Source: Bacillus sp. FJAT-45350 (GTDB lineage: Bacteria > Bacillota > Bacilli > Bacillales > NISU01). From it: a stretch of 64,000 bases of DNA. Shown here piece by piece: positions 56,344 through 64,000 of the stretch; position 1 is the stretch's first letter; every line of letters starts with the position of its first letter. Position numbers and translations under genes: made by a program. The notes under the pieces were generated by a model, which saw only the letters and a list, made by a program, of their open reading frames with translations, made no database searches and was not told the DNA's origin. Location of the stretch: the NCBI RefSeq assembly GCF_002335805.1, contig NZ_NISU01000001.1, forward strand, positions 2,302,079 through 2,366,078, written 5' to 3'.

Positions 56344-57462
56344 TTATTCTCCCTTAAACGCTCGTTTCACCTTTGTAAAAAAGTTTTCAGTTTGTTCATC
56401 AGCAGGCTGCGAACCAGTAATTTGAGCAAATTCACGTAATAGGTCCTTTTGCTTTTCCGTTAAGTTAGTAGGTGTATTAACCTTTACAATCACATGCTGG
56501 TCCCCGTGACCTCTACCATGAACATTAGGTATACCTTTTCCTCTTAAGCGGAATACTTTACCTGTTTGCGTTCCTGCCGGGATTTTTATTTTTACTTTAC
56601 CATGCAAAGTAGGTACTTCGATTTCATCACCTAGTGCAACTTGCGTGATTGTTAATGGCATTTCTAGGAATACGTCATCGCCATCACGCTCGAATAATTC
56701 ATGATCCTTCACACTGAATACAACATAAAGATCACCAGGAGGTCCACCATTTACGCCATCTTCACCTTGCCCAGAAATACGAATTTGTTGTCCATTGTCA
56801 ACACCCGCAGGTACCTTGACCTTAATTTTCTTTCGTTTACGAACTTTCCCTTTACCGCCACACGTCGTACACTTATCTTTAATCATCTTCCCTGTACCTT
56901 CACAATGATTACAAACTCGACGATTAACTATACGGCCGAATGGAGTATTTTGTTCAATATTTAATTGACCAGCTCCATTACAATGTGAACATGTTTCTGG
57001 ACTAGTTCCTGGCTTTGCTCCCGAGCCATCACATGTTGAACATTCTTCTTCTTTCGGTATTTCAATTTCTGTTTCTTTTCCGAATACTGCTTCTTTAAAT
57101 TCAAGTGTCATCGTGTATTGAAGATCTGCTCCTTGTCTAGGTGCATTCGGGTTTCTACGACCACTACCGCCACCAAAGAACATATCAAAAATATCACCGA
57201 ATCCGCCACCAAAGTCGCCAGCTCCGCCACCAAAGCCCTGATTTGGATCAGCATGACCAAACTGGTCGTAATTCGCTTTTTTCTGCGGATTACTTAACGT
57301 ATCATAGGCATCTTTCACTTCTTTAAATTTATCTGAGGCATCTGGTGCTTTATTTACGTCTGGATGGTATTTTCGAGCGAGTTTTCTGTAGGCTTTTTTA
57401 ATTTCATCTTCTGAAGTACCTTTTTCTACCCCAAGTACTTCATATAAGTCTCGTTTACTCAT
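56344..57462 (-). CDS. dnaJ: Chaperone protein DnaJ
   Basis: 372 residues. J-domain ([23 protein letters not shown] intact), Gly/Phe-rich linker ([15 protein letters not shown]), four zinc-finger CxxCxGxG repeats ([40 protein letters not shown]) and C-terminal substrate domains: complete type I DnaJ. Three codons of extra frame precede the ATG; GGAGTG 6 nt upstream sets it. Cooperates with DnaK and GrpE. Confidence 0.97.
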   Translation of the reverse strand: MSKRDLYEVLGVEKGTSEDEIKKAYRKLARKYHPDVNKAPDASDKFKEVKDAYDTLSNPQKKANYDQFGHADPNQGFGGGAGDFGGGFGDIFDMFFGGGSGRRNPNAPRQGADLQYTMTLEFKEAVFGKETEIEIPKEEECSTCDGSGAKPGTSPETCSHCNGAGQLNIEQNTPFGRIVNRRVCNHCEGTGKMIKDKCTTCGGKGKVRKRKKIKVKVPAGVDNGQQIRISGQGEDGVNGGPPGDLYVVFSVKDHELFERDGDDVFLEMPLTITQVALGDEIEVPTLHGKVKIKIPAGTQTGKVFRLRGKGIPNVHGRGHGDQHVIVKVNTPTNLTEKQKDLLREFAQITGSQPADEQTENFFTKVKRAFKGE

Positions 57463-57617
57463 GCTATCCACTCCCGATTACTTTTAGAAAACATTCATGT
57501 CTTCTTTTTAGGTACGCTTTTACATAACGATTATCTTACCATTATATCTTTCATCCTTGCAATACAAACTAATTTATATGTTTTCAAGGTAATATAAGAA
57601 AAAGTTCATTACTAGCA

Positions 57618-57653
57618 AAAAGTCAAAGTCAAGATAACCTGACTTTGACTTTT
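57618..57653 (-). terminator. Perfect hairpin with T tail between dnaK and dnaJ
   Basis: A 14-bp perfect stem (AAAAGTCAAAGTCA with its complement), 8-nt loop, then five T on the reverse strand. It could stop part of the dnaK transcripts and lower dnaJ expression. Confidence 0.75.
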
Positions 57654-57664
57654 CGCATTAGTTA

Positions 57665-59500
57665 TTACTTTTTCTCTTCTTCTTTTACTTCTTCGTACTC
57701 TGCATCAACTACATTATCATCTGCTTGTTGCTCTGCTCCACCTTCAGCACCTTGTGCTTGTTGTGCGGCTTGAGCTGCTTGCTCGTATAATTTAGTAGAA
57801 AGCTCTTGAACGATTGTTTGAAGTTCGTCTTTAGCGGTACGAATTGCTTCAATATCCGTTCCTTCTAAAGCAGTTTTTACTTTTTCTTTTGCTTCATTTG
57901 CTTTATCAATCTCTGCTTGTTCTACGTTTTCAGCTAAGTCTTTTAATGTTTTTTCTGTAGTAAACACTAATTGGTCAGCTTCGTTACGAAGTTCAACTTC
58001 TTCACGACGCTTCTTATCTTCCTCAGCATTTGCTTCAGCGTCTTTTACCATTTTTTCAATCTCATCATCAGAAAGACCAGATGAAGAAGTGATTGTAATT
58101 GACTGCTCTTTGTTTGTACCAAGATCTTTCGCTTTAACATTTACGATACCATTTGCATCAATATCGAAAGAAACTTCGATTTGCGGCACACCTCTTGGAG
58201 CTGGCGGTAAATCTGTTAATTGGAAACGACCTAATGTTTTGTTGTAAGCAGCCATTTCACGCTCACCTTGAAGAACATGAATATCAACAGATGGTTGGTT
58301 ATCAGCCGCCGTTGAGAATGTTTGAGACTTACTTGTTGGAATAGTAGTGTTACGGTCAATTAACTTCGTGAACACTCCACCCATTGTTTCAATCCCTAGT
58401 GATAATGGCGTAACATCTAAAAGAACTACATCTTTAACGTCCCCTGTTAATACACCTGCTTGAACTGCTGCACCTAGCGCAACAACTTCATCTGGGTTTA
58501 CACCTTTATGAGGGTCTTTTCCAGTTAATTTCTTAATTGCTTCTTGAACTGCTGGAATACGAGTTGAACCACCAACTAGGACTACTCTATCAATTTCATT
58601 TGCTGTTAAACCAGAATCCTTTAATGCTTGGCGTGTTGGACCCATCGTACGTTCTACTAAATCACTAGACATCTCTTCAAACTTTGCACGAGTTAACGTA
58701 AGCTCTAAATGCTTCGGTCCAGTTGCATCAGCAGTAATGAATGGTAAAGAGATTTGTGTTTGCGTTACACCTGATAAATCTTTTTTCGCTTTTTCGGCTG
58801 CATCTTTTAAACGTTGCATTGCCATTTTATCTTGAGAAAGATCAATTCCGTTTTCTTTCTTAAATTCAGTAACTAAATGGTTCATAATTACTTCGTCAAA
58901 GTCATCCCCACCAAGTTTGTTATCACCTGAAGTTGCTTTAACCTCGAAGAAACCGTCTCCAAGCTCTAGGATTGATACGTCAAACGTACCACCACCTAAA
59001 TCATAAACTAAAATTGTTTGGTCTTCTTCTTTTTCTAAACCATATGCTAAAGCTGCTGCTGTTGGCTCATTCACAATACGGTCTACTTCAAGACCTGCAA
59101 TACGTCCAGCGTCTTTTGTCGCTTGACGTTGTGAGTCATTAAAATAAGCAGGAACAGTAATAACTGCCTTCGTTACTGTTTCACCTAAGTATGCTTCTGC
59201 ATCAGACTTTAATTTTTGTAAGATAATTGCAGAGATTTCTTGAGGAGTATAATCTTTACCTTCTATCGTTTCTTTGTGGTCTGTACCGATGTAACGTTTA
59301 ATCGACATTACTGTATTGGGGTTTGTGATTGCTTGACGTTTCGCTACTTCCCCTACTAAACGCTCACCATCTTTGAATGCTACAACTGAAGGAGTTGTAC
59401 GATTTCCTTCTGGGTTAGGGATTACAGTTGCTTCTCCACCTTCCATTACAGCAACACAAGAGTTTGTTGTTCCTAAGTCAATACCAATAATTTTACTCAT
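57665..59500 (-). CDS. dnaK: Chaperone protein DnaK (Hsp70)
   Basis: 611 residues, standard Hsp70. ATPase motifs [35 protein letters not shown] and [17 protein letters not shown]; substrate domain [17 protein letters not shown]; acidic C-terminal end. AGGAGG precedes the ATG. Third gene of the hrcA operon. Confidence 0.98.
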   Translation of the reverse strand: MSKIIGIDLGTTNSCVAVMEGGEATVIPNPEGNRTTPSVVAFKDGERLVGEVAKRQAITNPNTVMSIKRYIGTDHKETIEGKDYTPQEISAIILQKLKSDAEAYLGETVTKAVITVPAYFNDSQRQATKDAGRIAGLEVDRIVNEPTAAALAYGLEKEEDQTILVYDLGGGTFDVSILELGDGFFEVKATSGDNKLGGDDFDEVIMNHLVTEFKKENGIDLSQDKMAMQRLKDAAEKAKKDLSGVTQTQISLPFITADATGPKHLELTLTRAKFEEMSSDLVERTMGPTRQALKDSGLTANEIDRVVLVGGSTRIPAVQEAIKKLTGKDPHKGVNPDEVVALGAAVQAGVLTGDVKDVVLLDVTPLSLGIETMGGVFTKLIDRNTTIPTSKSQTFSTAADNQPSVDIHVLQGEREMAAYNKTLGRFQLTDLPPAPRGVPQIEVSFDIDANGIVNVKAKDLGTNKEQSITITSSSGLSDDEIEKMVKDAEANAEEDKKRREEVELRNEADQLVFTTEKTLKDLAENVEQAEIDKANEAKEKVKTALEGTDIEAIRTAKDELQTIVQELSTKLYEQAAQAAQQAQGAEGGAEQQADDNVVDAEYEEVKEEEKK

Positions 59501-59547
59501 CGCGAGATTCCTCCTATATATAATTTCTTTCTTTTTTTATGTAGGTT

Positions 59548-60111
59548 CTATGAATTTACCTTAACCATTGCTGGACGTAGAACACGGTCCTTTAACTTAT
59601 AACCTTTTTGTAATTCTTCAACAACAGAATTGGCTTCAAAATTACTATCTTCAACTTGCATCACAGCTTGGTGTAAATGAGGGTCAAACTGCTCACCAAC
59701 TGCTTGGATTGCTTCAACACCTTCATTCTTCATTGCATCCTGAAGCTGACGATAAACCATTTCCATTCCTTGAAGTAATGATTTTGTTTCATCATGCTCA
59801 GGTTGCACCATTAATGCTCTTTCAAAATTATCTAGAGCTGGTAACAATTGCTCTACTAAGCTCTGAGCTCTATATTTGCTAGCCGCTTCTCTTTCTTCCT
59901 TTGTTCGACGGCGAAAGTTATCATAATCTGCTGTAGCTCGTAATAAACGATTTGAAAAATCAGCCACTTGATTTTCTAATTCTTTGATTTTTGCTTGTTC
60001 CTCTGAAAGCTCAGATTCTTCAGTTTCCTCAACAACTTCTTCAGTTGACTCATCTGCTTGCTCTACTTCCTCAATTACTTCTTCTGCTGATTGATTTTTA
60101 GTTTCTTCCAA
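59548..60111 (-). CDS. grpE: Nucleotide exchange factor GrpE
   Basis: 187 residues. Glu-rich N-terminal part, long coiled coil ([20 protein letters not shown]) and the conserved [18 protein letters not shown] and [12 protein letters not shown]. The start is TTG with GGGAGGTGA 5 nt upstream; the extra frame upstream has no such site. Releases ADP from DnaK. Lies between hrcA and dnaK. Confidence 0.95.
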   Translation of the reverse strand: MEETKNQSAEEVIEEVEQADESTEEVVEETEESELSEEQAKIKELENQVADFSNRLLRATADYDNFRRRTKEEREAASKYRAQSLVEQLLPALDNFERALMVQPEHDETKSLLQGMEMVYRQLQDAMKNEGVEAIQAVGEQFDPHLHQAVMQVEDSNFEANSVVEELQKGYKLKDRVLRPAMVKVNS

Positions 60112-60172
60112 CCTATTCACCTCCCTAATATGATAAACAATACACATTCTATTAAATTAAACGCATCAAAAG

Positions 60173-60199
60173 AGTTGGGAGAATTTATCTCCCACAACT
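60173..60199 (-). other. Hairpin between hrcA and grpE
   Basis: A 10-bp stem with a 2-nt bulge (AGTTGTGGGAGA with TCTCCCAACT on the reverse strand). Processing at this intergenic region is known for the B. subtilis operon; whether this hairpin serves that purpose is an inference. Confidence 0.5.
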
Positions 60200-60219
60200 A
60201 ATTCTCAATATTACCATTC

Positions 60220-61248
60220 CTAGCCTCTTTGATACAAGTCAGTCAACACTTTTGTTAAATCTTTTGAAATATAATCTAGTATTCCAATCACGCGACGGTA
60301 TTCCATGCGAGTTGGTCCTAATATACCTACTGTCCCCATATGCTTACCACCAATTGAATAAGAGGCAGTAATGATACTACAGCTTTCAAATGCTTCTACA
60401 TTGTTTTCTTGCCCAATTCTTACATGAATACCAGTTGAATCTGTACGTAACAATTGCTGTACGAGGTCATCTTCTTCCAAAATATTCAATAGCATTCGAA
60501 ATTTATCTACGTCACGAAACTCTGGTTGTGTAAGTAAATTTGTTCTACCACCATAAAATACTTTTTCAGGCTTTTCATGTTCAAATGTTTGATTCAAGAA
60601 CGACAACACTTGACTATAATTATGAACGTGAGCTCTCAGGACATTGGCAACCTCATTATTCAATCTACTTTTTAATTGAAACAGAGGAACCCCTTTTAGG
60701 CGTTCATTTAAAATATTTACTATTTTTTCTAAATCATTAACCTTCATTCCATCGGGCAAGGTAACTGTTTGATTTTCAACATGACCTGTATCGGTCACAA
60801 TAATCATAACCGCAGTTTCAGCAGATAACGGAATAATCTGCATATGCTTTAAGCGAGCATCAAACATCTCAGGCCCTAAGACAATGGATATATAACTTGT
60901 GATATTAGATAAAATTTTTGCTGATTGCTGGATTGCCTGTTCAACTTCATGAACCTTTTCTGTAAAAATCGTTTCAACACCTTTAAGCTCTTCATTTGAT
61001 AAACTTTCAGGTAACAAATTATCTACATAATAGCGATATCCTTTTTGAGATGGAATACGTCCAGCAGAGCTATGCGGTTTTTCAATATAACCTAACTCTT
61101 CTAGGTCAGCCATTTCATTACGAATCGTAGCTGCACTAAATGTGACATTCTCTCTCTTTGAAATGCTCCTTGAACCTACAGGCTCTGCAGAACGAATGTA
61201 ATCGTCGACAATTGCCTGCAAAATGAGTAACTGACGCTCTGTTAACAT
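60220..61248 (-). CDS. hrcA: Heat-inducible repressor HrcA
   Basis: 342 residues. N-terminal winged helix (FSAATIRNEMADLEELGYIE) followed by the effector domain. Binds the CIRCE element just upstream and represses its own operon; folding by GroEL controls it in other Bacillus. It is the first gene of hrcA-grpE-dnaK-dnaJ. Confidence 0.97.
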   Translation of the reverse strand: MLTERQLLILQAIVDDYIRSAEPVGSRSISKRENVTFSAATIRNEMADLEELGYIEKPHSSAGRIPSQKGYRYYVDNLLPESLSNEELKGVETIFTEKVHEVEQAIQQSAKILSNITSYISIVLGPEMFDARLKHMQIIPLSAETAVMIIVTDTGHVENQTVTLPDGMKVNDLEKIVNILNERLKGVPLFQLKSRLNNEVANVLRAHVHNYSQVLSFLNQTFEHEKPEKVFYGGRTNLLTQPEFRDVDKFRMLLNILEEDDLVQQLLRTDSTGIHVRIGQENNVEAFESCSIITASYSIGGKHMGTVGILGPTRMEYRRVIGILDYISKDLTKVLTDLYQRG

Positions 61249-61263
61249 TCTACATCACCTCTG

Positions 61264-61290
61264 TTAGCACTCTCAATGGTCGAGTGCTAA
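61264..61290 (-). promoter_or_regulatory. CIRCE operator
   Basis: TTAGCACTC-N9-GAGTGCTAA, perfect 9-bp arms, 16 nt upstream of the hrcA start and overlapping the transcription start region. Confidence 0.98.
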
Positions 61291-61300
61291 ATCTAAAAAT

Positions 61301-61329
61301 AAGTTATCAAAAAGGTCAGCTTTTGTCAA
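61301..61329 (-). promoter_or_regulatory. Sigma-A promoter of the hrcA operon
   Basis: Reverse strand TTGACA, 17 nt, TAACTT; the CIRCE lies directly downstream. Confidence 0.85.
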
Positions 61330-61348
61330 CCGATTATCATTGAAGTAC

Positions 61349-61444
61349 GAATTTAAAATTACAAATTGCCAATGAAAAATTAATCAAACTCTTAGGATTC
61401 ATTAATTCAATTCACAATTCTACATTTGCAATTTTCAATTAAAT
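61349..61444. repeat. Inverted repeat built of 7-bp-like units (element C)
   Basis: Left arm 61349-61384, right arm 61397-61444, with AAATTGCCAATG facing AAATTGCAAATG as complementary arms and only about 12 nt between them. Of the three elements this is the most diverged. It lies between the hemW end and the hrcA promoter. Confidence 0.6.
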
Positions 61445-61452
61445 AAGAGATT

Positions 61453-62592
61453 TTATTCTACTACTAAAAACTTCTCAAACACTTCATTACCAAAAAACAA
61501 ACCTTCTCTAGTGAGTTTTATATAATCATTATCACCTTTAAGCCAACCTTGTTTGATTAAGTAAGAAATTTGTTCTCCATAAATTACATCAATAGGCGAA
61601 CCAAATTTCTCCTTGAAAATTTGGGTGGAAACACCTCTTATTTTTCGTAATCCCATAAACATGAACTCTTCCATCTGTTCATTTTTTGGTACATGATGTT
61701 CCTTTTGATGAGGTAAACCAGACTTTTCGATTAATGAAAAATATTTAGGTAAGGGACCTGCGTTAGCATGGCGCACTCCATTTACATACCCGTGTGCACC
61801 AGCTCCGAAACCATAATACTCTTCATTATCCCAATACGTTAAATTATGTTTACTCTCATAGCCCTTTTTTGCAAAATTACTTATTTCGTACTGCTCATAC
61901 CCATTCTTTTGCATCTCCTCAATTAACAACGAATACATGTTAGCTTCTTCTTCCTCTGTAGGTAATGGTAGCTTTCCCTTTCGTTGCAGATTGTAGAAAA
62001 CCGTTTTTGCTTCTACTTTAAGAGAGTAGGCTGAGAAGTGTTCTACATTAAGTTCAAATGCTTTCTTTAGCGTCGTTTGAAACTGCTCAATCGTTTGTGT
62101 TGGAAGACCAAACATTAAATCTAGTGAGATATTTTTAAATCCAGCCGCTCTTGAAAGCTCGATTGTTTTAGCAACATCTACTTCTAGATGTGTTCTTCCT
62201 ATTTGCCTTAATAATCCTTCATCAAAAGATTGAACTCCTATGCTTAAACGATTTACCCCTGCTTTCGCAAGAACCGCTAACTTGTCTACATCTACACTTC
62301 CGGGGTTCACTTCTACTGTATATTCTAAGTCATCTGATTTATTTGGGAAATATTGTTCAATACTCTCAAACAAGAATTCTAGCTGTTTTAAGCTTAATGC
62401 GGTTGGTGTACCGCCACCGATATAAATAGTTTTGATAACTTCCCCTTGTTCAGTAATTGAATTTTTCATTTCCTCTTTTAACGCAAACAAATACTCCTCT
62501 ACAGGCTGTCCATGTAAGAAAACCTTGTTAAAATCACAATAATGACAGATATGCTCACAAAAAGGGATATGAAGATAAATTGCTTTTGGCAT
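61453..62592 (-). CDS. hemW: Heme chaperone HemW (coproporphyrinogen oxidase-like)
   Basis: 379 residues, radical SAM. Cluster triad CEHICHYC (C-x3-C-x2-C) near residue 13, then IYIGGGTPTALS and VEVNPGSVD, and the HemN C-terminal region. Relatives are now viewed as heme chaperones and not true oxidases. Lies between lepA and hrcA as in B. subtilis. Start: ATG of MPKAIYLHIPFC; a TTG six codons earlier is possible and neither has a strong Shine-Dalgarno. Confidence 0.93.
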   Translation of the reverse strand: MPKAIYLHIPFCEHICHYCDFNKVFLHGQPVEEYLFALKEEMKNSITEQGEVIKTIYIGGGTPTALSLKQLEFLFESIEQYFPNKSDDLEYTVEVNPGSVDVDKLAVLAKAGVNRLSIGVQSFDEGLLRQIGRTHLEVDVAKTIELSRAAGFKNISLDLMFGLPTQTIEQFQTTLKKAFELNVEHFSAYSLKVEAKTVFYNLQRKGKLPLPTEEEEANMYSLLIEEMQKNGYEQYEISNFAKKGYESKHNLTYWDNEEYYGFGAGAHGYVNGVRHANAGPLPKYFSLIEKSGLPHQKEHHVPKNEQMEEFMFMGLRKIRGVSTQIFKEKFGSPIDVIYGEQISYLIKQGWLKGDNDYIKLTREGLFFGNEVFEKFLVVE

Positions 62593-62629
62593 AGTAACAA
62601 CTCTTTTCAAATTTTTTTATGAAATAGGG

Positions 62630-62671
62630 AAAAGGAGATGCCTTAAAGGTGTAACCCTTTGAGACATCCCC
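62630..62671 (-). terminator. Terminator of lepA
   Basis: A 16-bp stem (62634-62649 with 62656-62671, G-U pairs), 6-nt loop, TTTTCCC on the reverse strand. Confidence 0.8.
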
Positions 62672-62722
62672 TAGACATGGAACAAAATCCGCAAAGCGGT
62701 CTTTTGTTGGAAGCATAAAAAC

Positions 62723-64000
62723 TTATTTCGAATCATCCATTCGAAGTACAGCCATAAATGCTTCTTGAGGTACTTCAACATTTCCGACACTCTTCATTCG
62801 TTTCTTACCTTCTTTTTGCTTCTCTAATAGCTTACGCTTACGAGAAATGTCACCACCGTAACATTTTGCTAAAACGTTTTTACGCATTGCTTTAATTGTT
62901 GAACGAGCAATAACTTTTTGTCCAATACTTGCTTGAATTGGAACCTCAAAATGCTGTCTTGGAATTAATTCCTTTAGCTTTTCAACAATGATTTTTCCAC
63001 GCTCATAGGCTGAGTCACGATGAACAATGACAGATAATGCATCTACCTGTTCGCTATTTAGTAGAATATCCATTTTTACAAGTTTCGATTGCTTGTAGCC
63101 AATTAGTTCATAATCAAATGACGCATACCCTTTTGTACTTGATTTTAATTGGTCAAAGAAATCATAAACAATTTCAGATAGTGGAATTTCATAGACAATT
63201 GATACACGATTTTCATCTAAATATTGCATATCAATGAAAATCCCACGTTTCCCCTGACATAGCTCCATTACTGCCCCAACATAATCATTTGGTACCATAA
63301 CGGATGCTTTAACATACGGTTCTTCGACATGCTCAATTTTCTGAGCATCTGGCATATTTGACGGATTATCAATACGTACTGTTTCTTCGTTTGTTAAAGT
63401 TACGCTATAAATAACACTTGGCGCTGTTGTAATTAAGCTAATATTAAATTCACGTTCGATACGTTCTTGAATGATTTCCATATGAAGTAAACCAAGGAAT
63501 CCACAACGGAATCCAAAGCCCAATGCTTGTGAAGTCTCTGGCTCATACTGAAGTGATGCATCATTTAACTCAAGACGCTCAAGCGCTTCACGAAGATCAT
63601 TGTAATCATTCGTATCAATTGGATATAATCCACAGAAAACCATTGGGTTCATTTTTCGATACCCTGGTAATGCTTCAGCTGCTTGATTATTTGCGTGTGT
63701 GATAGTATCACCAACACGTGTATCCCCTACATTTTTAATCGCTGCTGTAAGGAATCCAACATCCCCAACAGTTAGCTCATCTCGCTTCACTGGTTTCGGT
63801 GTAAATACACCTACTTCAAGAACTTCGAACTCTTTTCCTGTCGCCATCATTTTTATTTTTTGTCCCGGCTTTACAGTTCCTTCTACGATTCGAATATACG
63901 CAACAACACCGCGATATGAATCATATAAAGAGTCGAAAATTAATGCTTTTAATGGCCCTTCTGGATCTCCAGTTGGGGCGGGAACACGTTCAACAACTTG
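62723..64000 (-). CDS. lepA: Elongation factor 4 (LepA), C-terminal part
   Basis: Translational GTPase thought to act on stalled or mis-translocated ribosomes. The frame is open to the window edge (codon CAA at 64000), so about 200 N-terminal residues including the G domain lie outside. Visible: [20 protein letters not shown] and [21 protein letters not shown]-type regions and the unique C-terminal domain ending [18 protein letters not shown] Met-starting frame at 63850 is internal to the gene, not a start. Confidence 0.95.
   Translation of the reverse strand, partial: QVVERVPAPTGDPEGPLKALIFDSLYDSYRGVVAYIRIVEGTVKPGQKIKMMATGKEFEVLEVGVFTPKPVKRDELTVGDVGFLTAAIKNVGDTRVGDTITHANNQAAEALPGYRKMNPMVFCGLYPIDTNDYNDLREALERLELNDASLQYEPETSQALGFGFRCGFLGLLHMEIIQERIEREFNISLITTAPSVIYSVTLTNEETVRIDNPSNMPDAQKIEHVEEPYVKASVMVPNDYVGAVMELCQGKRGIFIDMQYLDENRVSIVYEIPLSEIVYDFFDQLKSSTKGYASFDYELIGYKQSKLVKMDILLNSEQVDALSVIVHRDSAYERGKIIVEKLKELIPRQHFEVPIQASIGQKVIARSTIKAMRKNVLAKCYGGDISRKRKLLEKQKEGKKRMKSVGNVEVPQEAFMAVLRMDDSK

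Noticed and set aside
63037-63237. Rightward frame inside lepA
   Set aside because: Shadow of the lepA coding region with no start signals.
62723-63850. Met-starting frame as a complete lepA start
   Set aside because: The frame stays open to the window edge and upstream sequence reads as LepA; the Met is internal.

Overview
The window is a low-GC Gram-positive chromosome segment from an endospore-forming member of the Bacillaceae. The gene order follows the Bacillus subtilis yqgE-sodA-yqgB-ispG-yqfX-yqfW-zur-yqfT-nfo-cshB-yqfQ-ispH-yqfO-trmK-cccA-rpoD-dnaG-yqxD-yqfL-ccpN-glySQ-recO-yqzL-era-cdd-dgkA-ybeY-yqfF-phoH-yqfD-yqfC-floA-yqeZ-yqeY-rpsU-yqeW-mtaB-rsmE-prmA-dnaJ-dnaK-grpE-hrcA-hemW-lepA backbone. 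Sporulation genes (yqfC, yqfD), cytochrome c550, Mn/Fe superoxide dismutase, strong Shine-Dalgarno sites and frequent TTG/GTG starts support this. The species cannot be fixed from the sequence alone.

Region 1 (about 1-9.5 kb): the 5' part of yqgE, sodA, uppP, a five-tRNA operon (Asn-Met-His-Ile2-Ser), a Na/phosphate cotransporter with a PhoU domain, a DUF1189 protein, an NfeD protein, a small basic ORF, a DUF1002 exported protein, an MFS exporter and a LysM protein. Region 2 (9.6-25.5 kb): ispG, yqfX, yqfW, then blocks not found at this site in B. subtilis: a zinc ABC transporter with two paralogous permeases in one operon with zur, ppx and ppk, and a PAS histidine kinase. After these come yqfT, a Cys-rich mini-protein, a possible 11-residue peptide gene, nfo, cshB, yqfQ and ispH.

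Region 3 (25.5-38.7 kb): yqfO-trmK, cccA, a membrane protein, rpoD-dnaG (the macromolecular-synthesis pair), yqxD, the yqfL-ccpN gluconeogenesis control pair, glyQS behind a T-box leader, recO and yqzL. Region 4 (39-51 kb): one long leftward run, era-cdd-DUF502-dgkA-ybeY-pgpH and phoH-yqfD-yqfC, then floA-yqeZ (flotillin and NfeD partner) and yqeY-rpsU. Region 5 (51-64 kb): yqeW, deoC, mtaB-rsmE-prmA, the CIRCE-controlled hrcA-grpE-dnaK-dnaJ heat-shock operon, hemW and the C-terminal part of lepA, which runs off the end.

Most of the window is core genome. The new signals are mainly regulatory. Two PhoP-box-like arrays (TT[AT]A[CT]A repeats with an 11-bp period, 9 nt upstream of a -10) lie before ppk and before the Na/Pi-PhoU gene, suggesting a local phosphate/polyphosphate regulon. 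A Zur-like half site overlaps the znuC promoter. A hairpin is predicted at the extreme 5' end of the ispH mRNA. A perfect palindrome covers the ccpN start. Three intergenic inverted repeats are built from degenerate 7-bp units. Candidate small genes and one frameshifted small gene remnant were also found.
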